A DNA stretch of 64,000 nucleotides, from the NCBI RefSeq assembly GCF_001854475.1, contig NZ_MNAN01000031.1, forward strand, positions 144,105-208,104, given 5' to 3'. The position numbers were made by a program, and so were the translations under genes. The notes under the pieces were generated by a model. It did no database searches and was not told the origin of the DNA. It saw only the letters and a program-made list of their open reading frames with translations. This document shows positions 36,269-45,141 of the stretch, one piece after another. The first letter of the stretch is position 1, and every line of letters starts with the position of its first letter. Source of the DNA: Pseudoalteromonas byunsanensis. Lineage in GTDB: Bacteria; Pseudomonadota; Gammaproteobacteria; Enterobacterales; Alteromonadaceae.

Positions 36269-37493
36269 GAGTTTGTTTCGATATTTCCGCTAACTCATCA
36301 TATAGTTTACTCTGATTAAACTGAGTATAAATCGTTTGCTGGGCATTCTTTCGGATAGTAGCTATGGGGTAATAATTTGCACTTAGATTTATCAACACCT
36401 GAGCTAGCTCATTGGGTGAACGTTCATTAACTAATAAACCGCTAACTTCATGCTTTATAAGCTCTGGAATTCCACTGTGGAATGTAGATACTGTTATTAG
36501 TCCCATGGCCATCGCTTCCATTAAAGCAACTGGAATACCTTCCATATCGCCATTTTTCGCAACAACCGACGGTAGCAAAAAGACGTCTGATGCTTCGAGC
36601 AAGGTGGTTACTTGCTCTTGAGGTTGAAAACCTAGTAACTTGATTTCCTCACTCAGTTTCAATTCCTCTATTTGTGCGACAATATCTTCTTTTAGCGGAC
36701 CGTCACCCACGATTTGATATTCAAACTCAACACCTTGCTCTTTAAGCAATCGCATTGCATTGATGGCATCTTGCAACCCTTTCTTTTCAATGAAACGGGC
36801 TACTGATATGATTCTTAAAGGCTGATATAACGGCTTGTCGAACTCACGGCAGCGGAACAATTCAACATTGATCCCCATTCTATTAACGGTTATTTTTTGC
36901 TCACTACAACCAAGCTCAATCAGTTTGTTTTGCCACAGGTTACTGATTGGCAACATTCCCTCTCCTGAGACAAATAGTCGCTTGTAATCACTAGAGAAGG
37001 TGTTCAATATGTCTTTGACTGAAATATCTGCGCCATGGAAGATTGTCAGTATCTTACCCTCTAGCAGGCCTAAACGACGCATTTTTTCTGCAACGACTCC
37101 AGCCGTACCAAAGTGTGCAATGAATACGTCGGATTTAATTACCTTGCTGTTTCTGCCTGCAATACTTGGGAGCAGTAATGATTTACTATGTATTCCAAAC
37201 TGTTTGTAGTTTAGTGCCGACAAAATTTTTGGTAATCGACTTGGTCGCAGTAGCCCACCGATACGACTTAACTTAGCTTGAAGCGCAGATTGATTAGCAT
37301 TTTCATGAGTCAAGTACGTTGTTTTATCTAGTAACTTGTATTTATCAACTAGACTGTGGGTCTTTGTCATGTCACCTTGCGATATAGCGACAATCTCTAC
37401 ATCTAAACCACGCTCAATTAAGCCTACTATCTGACTTATGACAAATGTTTCTGATGAAACTGGAAACTGGCCAAGAAAAAACGTTACTTTCAT
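36258..37493 (-). CDS. GT4 glycosyltransferase, WcaL/AmsK-like
   Basis: 411 residues. MKVTFFLGQFPVSSETFVISQ is the typical N-terminus of the colanic-acid/amylovoran WcaL/AmsK branch. IFHGADISVKD, RIISVARFIEKKGLQDAI, YQIVGDGPLKEDIVAQI and EGIPVALMEAMAMGLITVST complete the GT4 domain. These enzymes work late in repeat-unit assembly. It sits between the pyruvyltransferase and the flippase with overlaps or gaps of a few bases, so all three belong to one transcript. Confidence 0.88.
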   Translation of the reverse strand: MKVTFFLGQFPVSSETFVISQIVGLIERGLDVEIVAISQGDMTKTHSLVDKYKLLDKTTYLTHENANQSALQAKLSRIGGLLRPSRLPKILSALNYKQFGIHSKSLLLPSIAGRNSKVIKSDVFIAHFGTAGVVAEKMRRLGLLEGKILTIFHGADISVKDILNTFSSDYKRLFVSGEGMLPISNLWQNKLIELGCSEQKITVNRMGINVELFRCREFDKPLYQPLRIISVARFIEKKGLQDAINAMRLLKEQGVEFEYQIVGDGPLKEDIVAQIEELKLSEEIKLLGFQPQEQVTTLLEASDVFLLPSVVAKNGDMEGIPVALMEAMAMGLITVSTFHSGIPELIKHEVSGLLVNERSPNELAQVLINLSANYYPIATIRKNAQQTIYTQFNQSKLYDELAEISKQTHER

Positions 37494-37495
37494 GT

Positions 37496-38740
37496 CTATG
37501 CCTGTTCCTTGATCTGTCTTAGCGTATTTTCAACCATTTTTGTAACTCGACCGCGTTCTTGAGTAACTTTAACAGTCATGTTTTCTTTGAGTGTCGCCAG
37601 ATTATTCAAGTTATTGAATACGGCACTTTGTAGCGTACCATCAAACAAACTACTTACATCCATAGACATCTCTGGTAAGTCTAATTGCTGCATAATGCCT
37701 TTGGATTTATGCTCATAATTCAAGGCTATTGCAGGTGTAGAAAAATTCATGGAAATGATAGCACTGTGCAAACGTGTACCTATGGTCAACTCACAAAGGC
37801 TCAATAAACTGCCTAACTCTACGTCATTCAACTCATCCATAACCACATGACAAAGCTCTTGATTTTTAACTTTCTCTTTGACCGTTAACGCAACCATACG
37901 ATCGTCGCGTTGGTAGCTGTCGATCCCCGTACAAGTGGACGTTATCAACACCTGGTATCCTTTGTCATTTAAACTATCAATGAGCTGTGCTAGTTTGATC
38001 TCATACTCTTCCTGAGTCACTCCCAATCTTTTATCAAATGGAGCCAGTTTCCTCATTGTCATAGCAATGGTAGGTTTGCTTGCAACCAATTGACTTAATG
38101 CTTCAGGGATCGCAACTGCTTTATTTGGCACAACCCACGCAGTATCCGCACCTTCAGAAGCTTTACTAGTGTCAATGTTAGCCTCTTCCATGAGCTGTAA
38201 GCTCACCGACTCTCTCAGTGCAAGTGTGTTAACCTTACTAAACACTTTTGACGCTAGCTTTTTATAACGTTCACTTTCAAAAGGACCCACTGAGTGGCCC
38301 AACATAAACAACGGTTTTTTCGCAAACAAAGCACAGATTGCATGTTCAAATTGTGCAGGCCCATAAAGATCGACAAAAAATGATCCACCAACTTGGATAA
38401 CAGCGTCATATTGCTGCAATTGTGCAACCTGCTGCTGAATATGCTCAGGTAACGCACTAACCGGCTTACTCAGTTTGTTGACTAACTGATATGATTGAAA
38501 ACGCTGGCTTACACGCTTCCATAATCTATCTACGAAGCCGTTTGCACTACCATGATAAGCATGAAGCTGATCCATAGTCACCTTTTCACCAAGTAAAAAG
38601 CTGGAGCTGACCGGGAAACGACTAATGATATCAAGCTCAATAGTTGGTTCTTGTTTTCTCAGTTCGGCTATTAACCCTCTCAATATAGCCGCATCACCAC
38701 GATTACCACACGTATGATTCCCAACTAATAATAGCTTCAT
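37496..38740 (-). CDS. Polysaccharide pyruvyl transferase family protein (second copy)
   Basis: 414 residues. KLLLVGNHTCGNRGDAAILRG is the N-terminal motif of the WcaK/CsaB family. VIQVGGSFFVDLYG, FMLGHSVGPFESERY, and ELTIGTRLHSAIISMNFSTPAIAL with the R-x-H site follow. It adds pyruvate ketals to a sugar of the repeat unit. It lies only 21 bases after the secretin gene of the type II secretion set and two bases before the glycosyltransferase. It therefore appears to share a transcript with the secretion machine. In Gram-positive bacteria CsaB pyruvylates the wall polymer that holds S-layer proteins, which makes this position suggestive. Confidence 0.83.
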   Translation of the reverse strand: MKLLLVGNHTCGNRGDAAILRGLIAELRKQEPTIELDIISRFPVSSSFLLGEKVTMDQLHAYHGSANGFVDRLWKRVSQRFQSYQLVNKLSKPVSALPEHIQQQVAQLQQYDAVIQVGGSFFVDLYGPAQFEHAICALFAKKPLFMLGHSVGPFESERYKKLASKVFSKVNTLALRESVSLQLMEEANIDTSKASEGADTAWVVPNKAVAIPEALSQLVASKPTIAMTMRKLAPFDKRLGVTQEEYEIKLAQLIDSLNDKGYQVLITSTCTGIDSYQRDDRMVALTVKEKVKNQELCHVVMDELNDVELGSLLSLCELTIGTRLHSAIISMNFSTPAIALNYEHKSKGIMQQLDLPEMSMDVSSLFDGTLQSAVFNNLNNLATLKENMTVKVTQERGRVTKMVENTLRQIKEQA

Positions 38741-38761
38741 GCTAATCCTCTACTACTGTTA

Positions 38762-40759
38762 CTACTTAATTATGATAGGTGCGCTGTAAAGCTCGGAGAT
38801 TGCTTCTCCGAATTCGTCCATCTCAGATTGATTCTTGACCACTTTAGTTGTGATTAGCATCATTAGCTCTGTTCTTTGCATTGTGTCTTCTTTTGCTTTA
38901 AATAGATTACCTAATATTGGTAGCTTACTTAAACCTGGGACCCCTTGGGTGAAGTCACTCTTTTTCTCTTGAATAAGGCCACCCAACGCAACGGTTTGCC
39001 CATCACCAGACAGCACTTCTGTAGTAATTGAGCGATTAGTGATGGTTGGTGATGATACACCCAACTTATTCGGCTTGCCGTCACTGACCGACATAGATAC
39101 AGATAGTGTTACCACCCCTTGGGAATTAATGATTGGTGTAATAGATACATTTACACCCGTAGAACGATACTGGATTGAATTGGATACTGAGTTATTGTTA
39201 CCTATGTTCTCAACCGTCTGAGTAATAATAGGAATTTGATCACCCGAGCTAAGTGAAGCAGACTCACCATCTCTGACAATGAAATACGGACGTGATAATA
39301 CTCTCGCATCCCCTATCGCATCATTCCAGTTAAATTCAGCTCTCCAATCACCAGAAATAACCTGCCCAAACAACGCTCCCGTTGCTGAGTCTAGAGTTAG
39401 TGAATCACTACCCGTTGCGCCCGTTTGATTATACAACCACTTAATACCTGAAGACATCTCATCTGTCAGGGTAATTTCTAAAATAGTTACATCTAATATA
39501 ACTTGTCCTGGCAGCACATCCATCTTCTTTAACAATGATTCAATTAAGCGGTATTCATCTTTGTCAGTGTAAAATATCAATGCATTCTGTTGCTTGTCTA
39601 AGCTAAACTGCACGTTTGAACTTTTTGCACCTACAGCCCCTTTAGTCGCGCTATCTGAACTATCTCCCCCTTGAGAGCGCCCTTGGAGCAGCACAGAAAG
39701 TGCTTCACGCATATCGTCAGCTTTTGCATATTTGGGCTTGTAGATAAAGTACTGTCTTTCGTCCCCAGCCAGTGGCACATCAATTTTTCTTGCCCAGAAA
39801 CCTACTCTTTCAATGGTCTCTTGGTTCGTGGCATAGGCAACAAAAGAATTGATGCGTGGTAATGGTACAAATGACACATCGCCCTCTTTTGATACCGCTA
39901 AGCCATCTTCTCGTAATAACTTTTCAATTTGCTCAATGCCCTCTAGTGGCGAAATATGTGCAAATTCAAATAGACGGATCTCTCTGCCAAACGCCCTTGG
40001 CACATCTAACATATTGATGATTTTAATTGCGCGAGTAAGCTCCGCTCTTTCACCCTCAAGGATGATTAGCTTTTGTAGCGAGTTAATCGTAACTTTTGCG
40101 GTGGATAACTTGCTTAAAATGCTCGAAACGTTTCTGCTACTACTGTAAATATATGGCACAATATGGGTAATTGGGCCTGCAACATCCGGAACATCTTCCT
40201 CTTTGTTACCTATGCCTACAGCGATTGAGTTTTTTTGAGTAGATCCTGCCGATTTTGATAGATAGAGGATCTCATCTTTTCTGTAACTTGTTACGCCACT
40301 TTCTTCTAGCGCTTTCATGGCTACACGATAAAATTCCGGACGTTCAATCGCCGATGAGAGATTTAAAGTTATGGTGTCATTAGATGCGGACAACTGCGGA
40401 GACATCACATAGTTGATACCCAGTAATTCTTGGAATACCTTATTAGTAAACTCTTTAACAGGCATTTCATCAGCTGAAAATGTAATTGCCTCGCCTTCTA
40501 ATCTTGGTGCCGTTTTTGCATCTTCTTGAAGACGAGTGATCCCCCCCCAGTCTTCAACTTGTTCCTCTCGGAAATCTTTGACAGTACTTTCTATCGGTTG
40601 CTTCTCAACTGATGTGCTCATCTGAGACTGGTTTTTACTCAACAAAGATTTTTCTATTTGTAACTCTTTGTCTCGTAGACCTGTTTTACTGGCACAGCCT
40701 GAAACCAATATTATTGACATCAACGTCAAACAAGCTTTCTTTGAAGGCTTTAAAATCAT
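38762..40759 (-). CDS. gspD: Type II secretion outer-membrane secretin, GspD-like lipoprotein
   Basis: About 665 residues, with a lipoprotein signal MILKPSKKACLTLMSIILVSGC. The N0 domain (ITFSADEMPVKEFTNKVFQ) and two or more N domains (ILSKLSTAKVTINSLQKLII, INSFVAYATNQETIERV) precede the secretin domain: VILDVTILEITLTDEMSSGI, VLSRPYFIVRDGESASLSSG and TVALGGLIQEKKSDFTQGVPGLSKLPILGNLF. It forms the outer-membrane gate. Being a lipoprotein, it may reach the outer membrane without a separate pilotin, and none is seen here. The ATG at 40759 has GGAG nine bases upstream. An ATG at 40774 is the alternative. Confidence 0.9.
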   Translation of the reverse strand: MILKPSKKACLTLMSIILVSGCASKTGLRDKELQIEKSLLSKNQSQMSTSVEKQPIESTVKDFREEQVEDWGGITRLQEDAKTAPRLEGEAITFSADEMPVKEFTNKVFQELLGINYVMSPQLSASNDTITLNLSSAIERPEFYRVAMKALEESGVTSYRKDEILYLSKSAGSTQKNSIAVGIGNKEEDVPDVAGPITHIVPYIYSSSRNVSSILSKLSTAKVTINSLQKLIILEGERAELTRAIKIINMLDVPRAFGREIRLFEFAHISPLEGIEQIEKLLREDGLAVSKEGDVSFVPLPRINSFVAYATNQETIERVGFWARKIDVPLAGDERQYFIYKPKYAKADDMREALSVLLQGRSQGGDSSDSATKGAVGAKSSNVQFSLDKQQNALIFYTDKDEYRLIESLLKKMDVLPGQVILDVTILEITLTDEMSSGIKWLYNQTGATGSDSLTLDSATGALFGQVISGDWRAEFNWNDAIGDARVLSRPYFIVRDGESASLSSGDQIPIITQTVENIGNNNSVSNSIQYRSTGVNVSITPIINSQGVVTLSVSMSVSDGKPNKLGVSSPTITNRSITTEVLSGDGQTVALGGLIQEKKSDFTQGVPGLSKLPILGNLFKAKEDTMQRTELMMLITTKVVKNQSEMDEFGEAISELYSAPIIIK

Positions 40760-40760
40760 T

Positions 40761-41240
40761 CTAAACTTCTCCATTAGTCTCAGATGTCTCTATTGACACT
40801 GTTTGCGGCTTGAACATTTTCAACTGAACAGTTTCTGTATTTTTATCTTCTGTAATGAGTACTATGCTGCTCACATCAACCTTTTCTACACGAAATTGAT
40901 AAAAGGCATCGCCCGCTCGAATATTCAACGTTTCATCACGGTTATTGTGGCTTACTTTCACTCTCGCCACAGCGACATCACCCGATGTGTATATCGCATT
41001 TAAAGAGAGCTTTACTTCCGTACTCTTTGGTAAGTTAGCTTTTTTTGCATTCAGATCGATAAAATCAACACCCAGATTCTTGGATAATGCGGCTATATCG
41101 AGCGGCTTTTCGTGTGTAATGGAAACATCTGCCAGTGCCATTTCTTTGTCGTCAATATCTGGAAAGGATGAAAAAACGACTTGAGCCACCCAGCACAGTG
41201 CAGCAATTACCGAACCACATAAAATTAGAAGGTTTTTCAT
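40761..41240 (-). CDS. Short GspC/PilP-like inner-membrane protein
   Basis: 159 residues: one N-terminal membrane helix (LLILCGSVIAALCWVAQVVF) followed by a periplasmic part. The segment VKLSLNAIYTSGDVAVARVKV and NIRAGDAFYQFRVEKVDVSSIVL resemble the homology region of GspC, which docks to the secretin N0 domain. It ends well before a PDZ or coiled-coil domain, so it is about half the usual GspC length and closer in size to PilP-type proteins. It sits between the GspM-like and secretin genes, the expected position for a C-type linker. Confidence 0.7.
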   Translation of the reverse strand: MKNLLILCGSVIAALCWVAQVVFSSFPDIDDKEMALADVSITHEKPLDIAALSKNLGVDFIDLNAKKANLPKSTEVKLSLNAIYTSGDVAVARVKVSHNNRDETLNIRAGDAFYQFRVEKVDVSSIVLITEDKNTETVQLKMFKPQTVSIETSETNGEV

Positions 41241-41785
41241 TTTGTTCTGTACACCCTCACAAATTCAATATTTGCAGTCACATACCCTTGTCTGGCTCGC
41301 TGCTGAAGAAGGGAAACTTGTCTTACACGATTTCCCTCTGAGATATTCTCTAATTCATTCAATAAATTAAGAATGCGATTATATTCACCTGTTGCACTTA
41401 CTCTTCCAGTAAACACAGAATAATCGTCATTGATCACTACCGCACGCTGTGGCACTTTGTTATTAACAGTAGCCTCTACTCTAGCAACCGCATCCTCAAC
41501 AACCTCAAGCCAAAGCAAAGCAGGGTCCTGATTTTTCCCTAATATTGGTAGACCAGCATAAAGCGTGGTTTGTTCTTTTAGTTCAGCCAACTTGCTTTCT
41601 ATGTCAGCATACTGAGACGCAACATTCTGTTGTTTTGCTGCAAATGTTCGCGCATTGAGAATTTCGTTCTTGGAACTTTCAACCCAGTCTAACCAAGGGA
41701 AAACAACAAATTCCAGCGACACAAGCAAAACTATGGCCGCGCCTCCCCATTTCTTTAGCGTTTCTTCTCTTGAGTTCACAGCCAC
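41237..41785 (-). CDS. GspM/PilO-like assembly-platform protein
   Basis: 182 residues. A short cytoplasmic N-terminus is followed by a membrane helix (WGGAAIVLLVSLEFVVFPWL), a coiled-coil segment (SSKNEILNARTFAAKQQNVA to LAELKEQTTLY) and a ferredoxin-like periplasmic domain ending IEFVRVYRTK. This is the topology of GspM and PilO, which pair with GspL/PilN in the inner-membrane platform. It overlaps its neighbours by 4 and 10 bases. Sequence identity to typical GspM is low, so the call leans on topology and gene order. Confidence 0.7.
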   Translation of the reverse strand: MAVNSREETLKKWGGAAIVLLVSLEFVVFPWLDWVESSKNEILNARTFAAKQQNVASQYADIESKLAELKEQTTLYAGLPILGKNQDPALLWLEVVEDAVARVEATVNNKVPQRAVVINDDYSVFTGRVSATGEYNRILNLLNELENISEGNRVRQVSLLQQRARQGYVTANIEFVRVYRTK

Positions 41786-42729
41786 TCCACTTCTATTGTA
41801 AAGCCTTCGCCACCCGTTTTCTGTTTTACAACCGGGCCTGAGAATTTTGCTTCTTTTGCAACATCAGATGCAACTAATTGCTTTAGCAAATCTGTTGCTG
41901 ACTTATCAGTCACGCCCCGAAGCTCTACACCTTTAGGAGTCACGGTCACCCTGTCAAAAATAATACCTTGTGAGTTTAAGTTGAGGCTAGCAAGCCTACT
42001 TAACACATTGGGATTTTGTTTAAAAAATGTTTGTAATTCAGCGGTAGAGTTGACTTCTCGATTATATTTTTGGCGCATTTCGAGAGATTCATTAACCTGA
42101 GCTTGATTCAGTGTTTTTGCCGATTGTAAGCTCATTTTTGTCCAATAAATATACCCTGATAATGACGTAACGGTAAGCACGCCTGTTGCCAACAAACCAT
42201 ATACCAAGTGAGTCGTCGACAGGCGCTGTTGTGCCTTAGTCTTTTCTCGCTTAACCCTAAGCCCTATCAAATCCAGCCATGGTAACGGTGTCTTCTCGGC
42301 TTCTTGCATTTCATCACTGGTATATGACATTGTAAGTGGCCACTGATTGTGCTCATCTATATCGTTGTATAGAGGCAACACAAACTGACACGACTTGGGG
42401 ATCAATTCATAACTTTCTTTTGGTATAACGAAATAATCAATGCTGAACTGCGCAGCCCCAAAGTTTCTAGCTCGCCACAAAAACATCCCTTCAAAAGGCG
42501 GAAGCTCTTTGCTTTGTGCTTTGACAATATTAAATATTTCTTTGAGAGATGACTTCGGGTAGTATCTCGTGGTCGCCCAGAATAAATCCCGATCAATAAC
42601 ACAAGCTTCAGCGAGTTTTATTTTTGGCGCATTATTTTGTACTTCAATAAGTTCTTTTTGACGATTTAAGAAGAACTTTTTATGCACCAAGTACTCAGAT
42701 GCGTCGTTTATATTTCGATTAGCCAACAT
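41776..42729 (-). CDS. GspL/PilN-like assembly-platform protein
   Basis: 317 residues. About 175 cytoplasmic residues precede a single membrane helix (LVYGLLATGVLTVTSLSGYIYW, residues about 178-200). A periplasmic coiled coil and a small ferredoxin-like domain follow (VTVTPKGVELRGVTDKSATDLL). GspL has this arrangement and binds the ATPase GspE through its cytoplasmic part. That part is shorter than the usual 230 or more residues of GspL and has no clear actin-like motif. Position between GspK-like and GspM-like genes supports the call. Confidence 0.7.
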   Translation of the reverse strand: MLANRNINDASEYLVHKKFFLNRQKELIEVQNNAPKIKLAEACVIDRDLFWATTRYYPKSSLKEIFNIVKAQSKELPPFEGMFLWRARNFGAAQFSIDYFVIPKESYELIPKSCQFVLPLYNDIDEHNQWPLTMSYTSDEMQEAEKTPLPWLDLIGLRVKREKTKAQQRLSTTHLVYGLLATGVLTVTSLSGYIYWTKMSLQSAKTLNQAQVNESLEMRQKYNREVNSTAELQTFFKQNPNVLSRLASLNLNSQGIIFDRVTVTPKGVELRGVTDKSATDLLKQLVASDVAKEAKFSGPVVKQKTGGEGFTIEVEWL

Positions 42730-42735
42730 TATGAA

Positions 42736-43575
42736 CTAGTCCACTATTTGCTCATTACTTATAAAATATGGTCGCAAACCAGCCCCTCTTTCAAAGATAA
42801 ACTGCTTTGAGTACGCTACCGCTTCGTTGTGAGAAATTTGAATTAAAAGCTTACCACTGGATAATGGATTTTCGAGACCTTCACCACTGTTTTGTTCCGA
42901 AACCTTACCCTCAAAACCAAACGCAGAGTATAAAGATTTCGGTGTAAATTGTCGAACAATATAAGGGTAACTGCCCACCAACAAAAATGGCTTGATCTGC
43001 TCGTACAGATGATCGTTTTCAAGGATATACCTAAACTCCTCGACCATCTGTATATCAGTATTAGTTGGCAGGTAAGCTTGCGAGTAATCACCTTTTTCAG
43101 CCCCCTCAATACGACGCAACCCATCCGCATCTTGCCAGTCGTCTAAACGGTCTTTAATTCTAGTTACATCATCAGATGATACACCATTGTATCTGAGCAG
43201 CGTTTCAAACCCTTTGTCATTCATTGGAGATACCGATACTAAACCACTGGCATCTTGCACCACGATTTCCAACTGGTCTCGTTTCGTTGGCTCGCCAATA
43301 AAGTTTGTGACCGAAGGGTTTTCGGGTTTGATACCATTATAACTACCATTCGGACCAAGGATCCCAAGTGATGTGGTCATCAATTCATTTATTAGCTCTG
43401 CCTGCGCGCTGTCTACCAGCATTTTTGCTCTGCTGTGTTGTTTTACTAGATTTGCCATTCGCGCAGAATTGGAACCTTTTTCAGACATATATATCATAAT
43501 ACTAGCCATAGCTGCGGCAATCATAAGTACCAGCAGTAAGGCAGCGCCCTGGTTCTGTGAAGGATAGCTACACAC
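42736..43575 (-). CDS. gspK: GspK-like minor pseudopilin
   Basis: About 280 residues. The N-terminal NQGAALLLVLMIAAAMASIMIYM has the class III signal with Gly before the cleavage site and, as usual for GspK, no Glu at position +5. The large C-terminal domain includes VQDASGLVSVSPMNDKGFETL and IKDRLDDWQDADGLRRIEGAE, close to the conserved GspK 'LxDWxDxDxxxRxxGAE' segment. GspK caps the pseudopilus tip together with I and J. The GTG at 43575 is preferred, with GGAG six bases upstream and a ten-residue leader. An ATG at 43605 is possible. Confidence 0.85.
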   Translation of the reverse strand: MCSYPSQNQGAALLLVLMIAAAMASIMIYMSEKGSNSARMANLVKQHSRAKMLVDSAQAELINELMTTSLGILGPNGSYNGIKPENPSVTNFIGEPTKRDQLEIVVQDASGLVSVSPMNDKGFETLLRYNGVSSDDVTRIKDRLDDWQDADGLRRIEGAEKGDYSQAYLPTNTDIQMVEEFRYILENDHLYEQIKPFLLVGSYPYIVRQFTPKSLYSAFGFEGKVSEQNSGEGLENPLSSGKLLIQISHNEAVAYSKQFIFERGAGLRPYFISNEQIVD

Positions 43576-44260
43576 TGTCTGCTCCAAACAATGAAGGGGG
43601 GACACGCATCAACTTATATAAAAGCTGACTTTCATGCTCTTCATTTTCTTGGCTTATTGTTAGCCTAACATAAAGTGGCATGATACGGCGTTGAGAAGCA
43701 TCAAAGTCAACGCTCCAACGCGGTTTAGGTTTTACCGCAACATTCATATAGGGAGAATAGTAGTTACTCAACTCTAACCAGTCTTTCCATGCATAGTATT
43801 CAAAGTTCGCCTTCTTTACGGTCATAAAGGTAACGCCTTGTTCACAGTTATCACTGTTAAAACGATAGCGCTCTAACGCAATAGAGCCAAAAGGAGTCTC
43901 ACAGTAGCGTATTTCCTGATCTGTTAGATACAAGGTAGAAATACTCACTGGTGAAGAAATTAATATTGGCGAGCGATTGATAAAACTGAAGCTGGTACTT
44001 GTACCAATAAAAAATGGAACCCTTTCTCTGAGTTCATTGTGGTATCCAAAAGGGGTCGCTTCACGGATCGCGCGATTTATAAGCTTCACTTTAGAGAGCT
44101 GATCTACATTATGACTTGCTTGCTCCTTGGTAAGCTGCTGCAATGAAAAACGATAACTCATCACAGCAAGTGCTATCACCATAGAGAAAATAGTCATGGC
44201 TATCAGTACTTCGACTAGGGTGAAACCCTTTACATTACTATTACTCACGCCAGTACACAC
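43568..44260 (-). CDS. gspJ: GspJ-like minor pseudopilin
   Basis: 230 residues with a prepilin signal VKGFTLVEVLIAMTIFSMVIAL: Gly-Phe cleavage site and Glu at +5. The longer globular part with many Trp and Tyr (YYAWKDWLELSNYYSPYMNV) fits GspJ, which forms the tip with I and K. It follows the GspI-like gene and overlaps it. The translation start may be the GTG at 44260 or another GTG at 44248, which gives a shorter leader and overlaps the previous stop. Confidence 0.82.
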   Translation of the reverse strand: MCTGVSNSNVKGFTLVEVLIAMTIFSMVIALAVMSYRFSLQQLTKEQASHNVDQLSKVKLINRAIREATPFGYHNELRERVPFFIGTSTSFSFINRSPILISSPVSISTLYLTDQEIRYCETPFGSIALERYRFNSDNCEQGVTFMTVKKANFEYYAWKDWLELSNYYSPYMNVAVKPKPRWSVDFDASQRRIMPLYVRLTISQENEEHESQLLYKLMRVPPSLFGADSV

Positions 44261-44663
44261 TCTTAAACTCTGCTATTTTCTTCGGGCTCGGCGACAACTG
44301 AGAAAAGACAGATGTTGAATACAAAATCATTGTGCCATTGGACATAGAGCCTTCTCCGTCAACTACAAGCTCCGACATTACAGGTTTTTCTGATACCACT
44401 TCTACTTGCCAAAAATAGGTAGAACCCGCAAATTCATATTCTCCCTCACGCTGCTTCTCATATTCAAAACGATAACTTACCTCGTCTTGGATATACTCAA
44501 AAGCAAAAGCGTATTTTGTTGCTCTTGCTAGCCGCATTTCATTGAGCAACATCGCTTTAGATACATAGCTGATAGCACTTATAGAGATAAATAGAATTAC
44601 GGATGCAATCAGCACCTCTATCAGGGTCATGCCTCGTTGATGATTAAAACTGAATGGTTTCAC
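44241..44663 (-). CDS. gspI: GspI-like minor pseudopilin
   Basis: 140 residues with a prepilin signal QRGMTLIEVLIASVILFISISA (Gly-Met junction, Glu at +5). The small size, the position between H- and J-type genes, and the strand-rich end FAGSTYFWQVEVVSE fit GspI, which nucleates the tip complex. It overlaps both neighbours by about 20 bases, implying coupled translation. Confidence 0.82.
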   Translation of the reverse strand: MKPFSFNHQRGMTLIEVLIASVILFISISAISYVSKAMLLNEMRLARATKYAFAFEYIQDEVSYRFEYEKQREGEYEFAGSTYFWQVEVVSEKPVMSELVVDGEGSMSNGTMILYSTSVFSQLSPSPKKIAEFKSVYWRE

Positions 44664-45141
44664 GTTGCTGGCTATTTATATTGACAAAAGTTATATTCTT
44701 ATCAAGAAAGTACGTTTTTGAAGACACTTCAACAATTGCCTCTTTCTCAAAACCAATATAAGAAAACGAAATGAGCTTTAAGGGTTTGGTATCTTCCACA
44801 TCTTGCTCAGTATCTTGCTCTGCTGTATCAGTAAACACATCGACAATGTCGAGCATGTTCTTCGAATTCTGAAGTATATTTTGCTTACCTGCTTGTTTGA
44901 CCTCCCTCACTTCAACCGAGTTGTCAGCTACTTTAATCTCTAGTTTTTTCCCTGAATACACCGCATACTGTTTAGCATAATGCAACAAAGAGGTCAGTTG
45001 CTGCTTTTCTGAATATCGCTTTACCTGCTCAAATTGTTTCCACATATTAGGCAATACCACAGAGCTGGTTAAACCCATTAACACTATTACGATTAAAAGT
45101 TCAACAAGCGTAAAGCCTGACTGTTTAAAAGGAGACATCAT
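44644..45141 (-). CDS. gspH: GspH-like minor pseudopilin
   Basis: 165 residues with the signal KQSGFTLVELLIVIVLMGLTSS (Gly-Phe junction, Glu at +5). The helix leads to LTSLLHYAKQYAVYSGKKLEI, matching the conserved GspH/FimT 'LxxxLxxARxxAixxg' region, then an Asp/Glu-rich loop and a beta-rich C-terminus. GspH links the tip to the main pseudopilus. It overlaps GspF by 17 bases and GspI by 20. Confidence 0.82.
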   Translation of the reverse strand: MMSPFKQSGFTLVELLIVIVLMGLTSSVVLPNMWKQFEQVKRYSEKQQLTSLLHYAKQYAVYSGKKLEIKVADNSVEVREVKQAGKQNILQNSKNMLDIVDVFTDTAEQDTEQDVEDTKPLKLISFSYIGFEKEAIVEVSSKTYFLDKNITFVNINSQQRETIQF

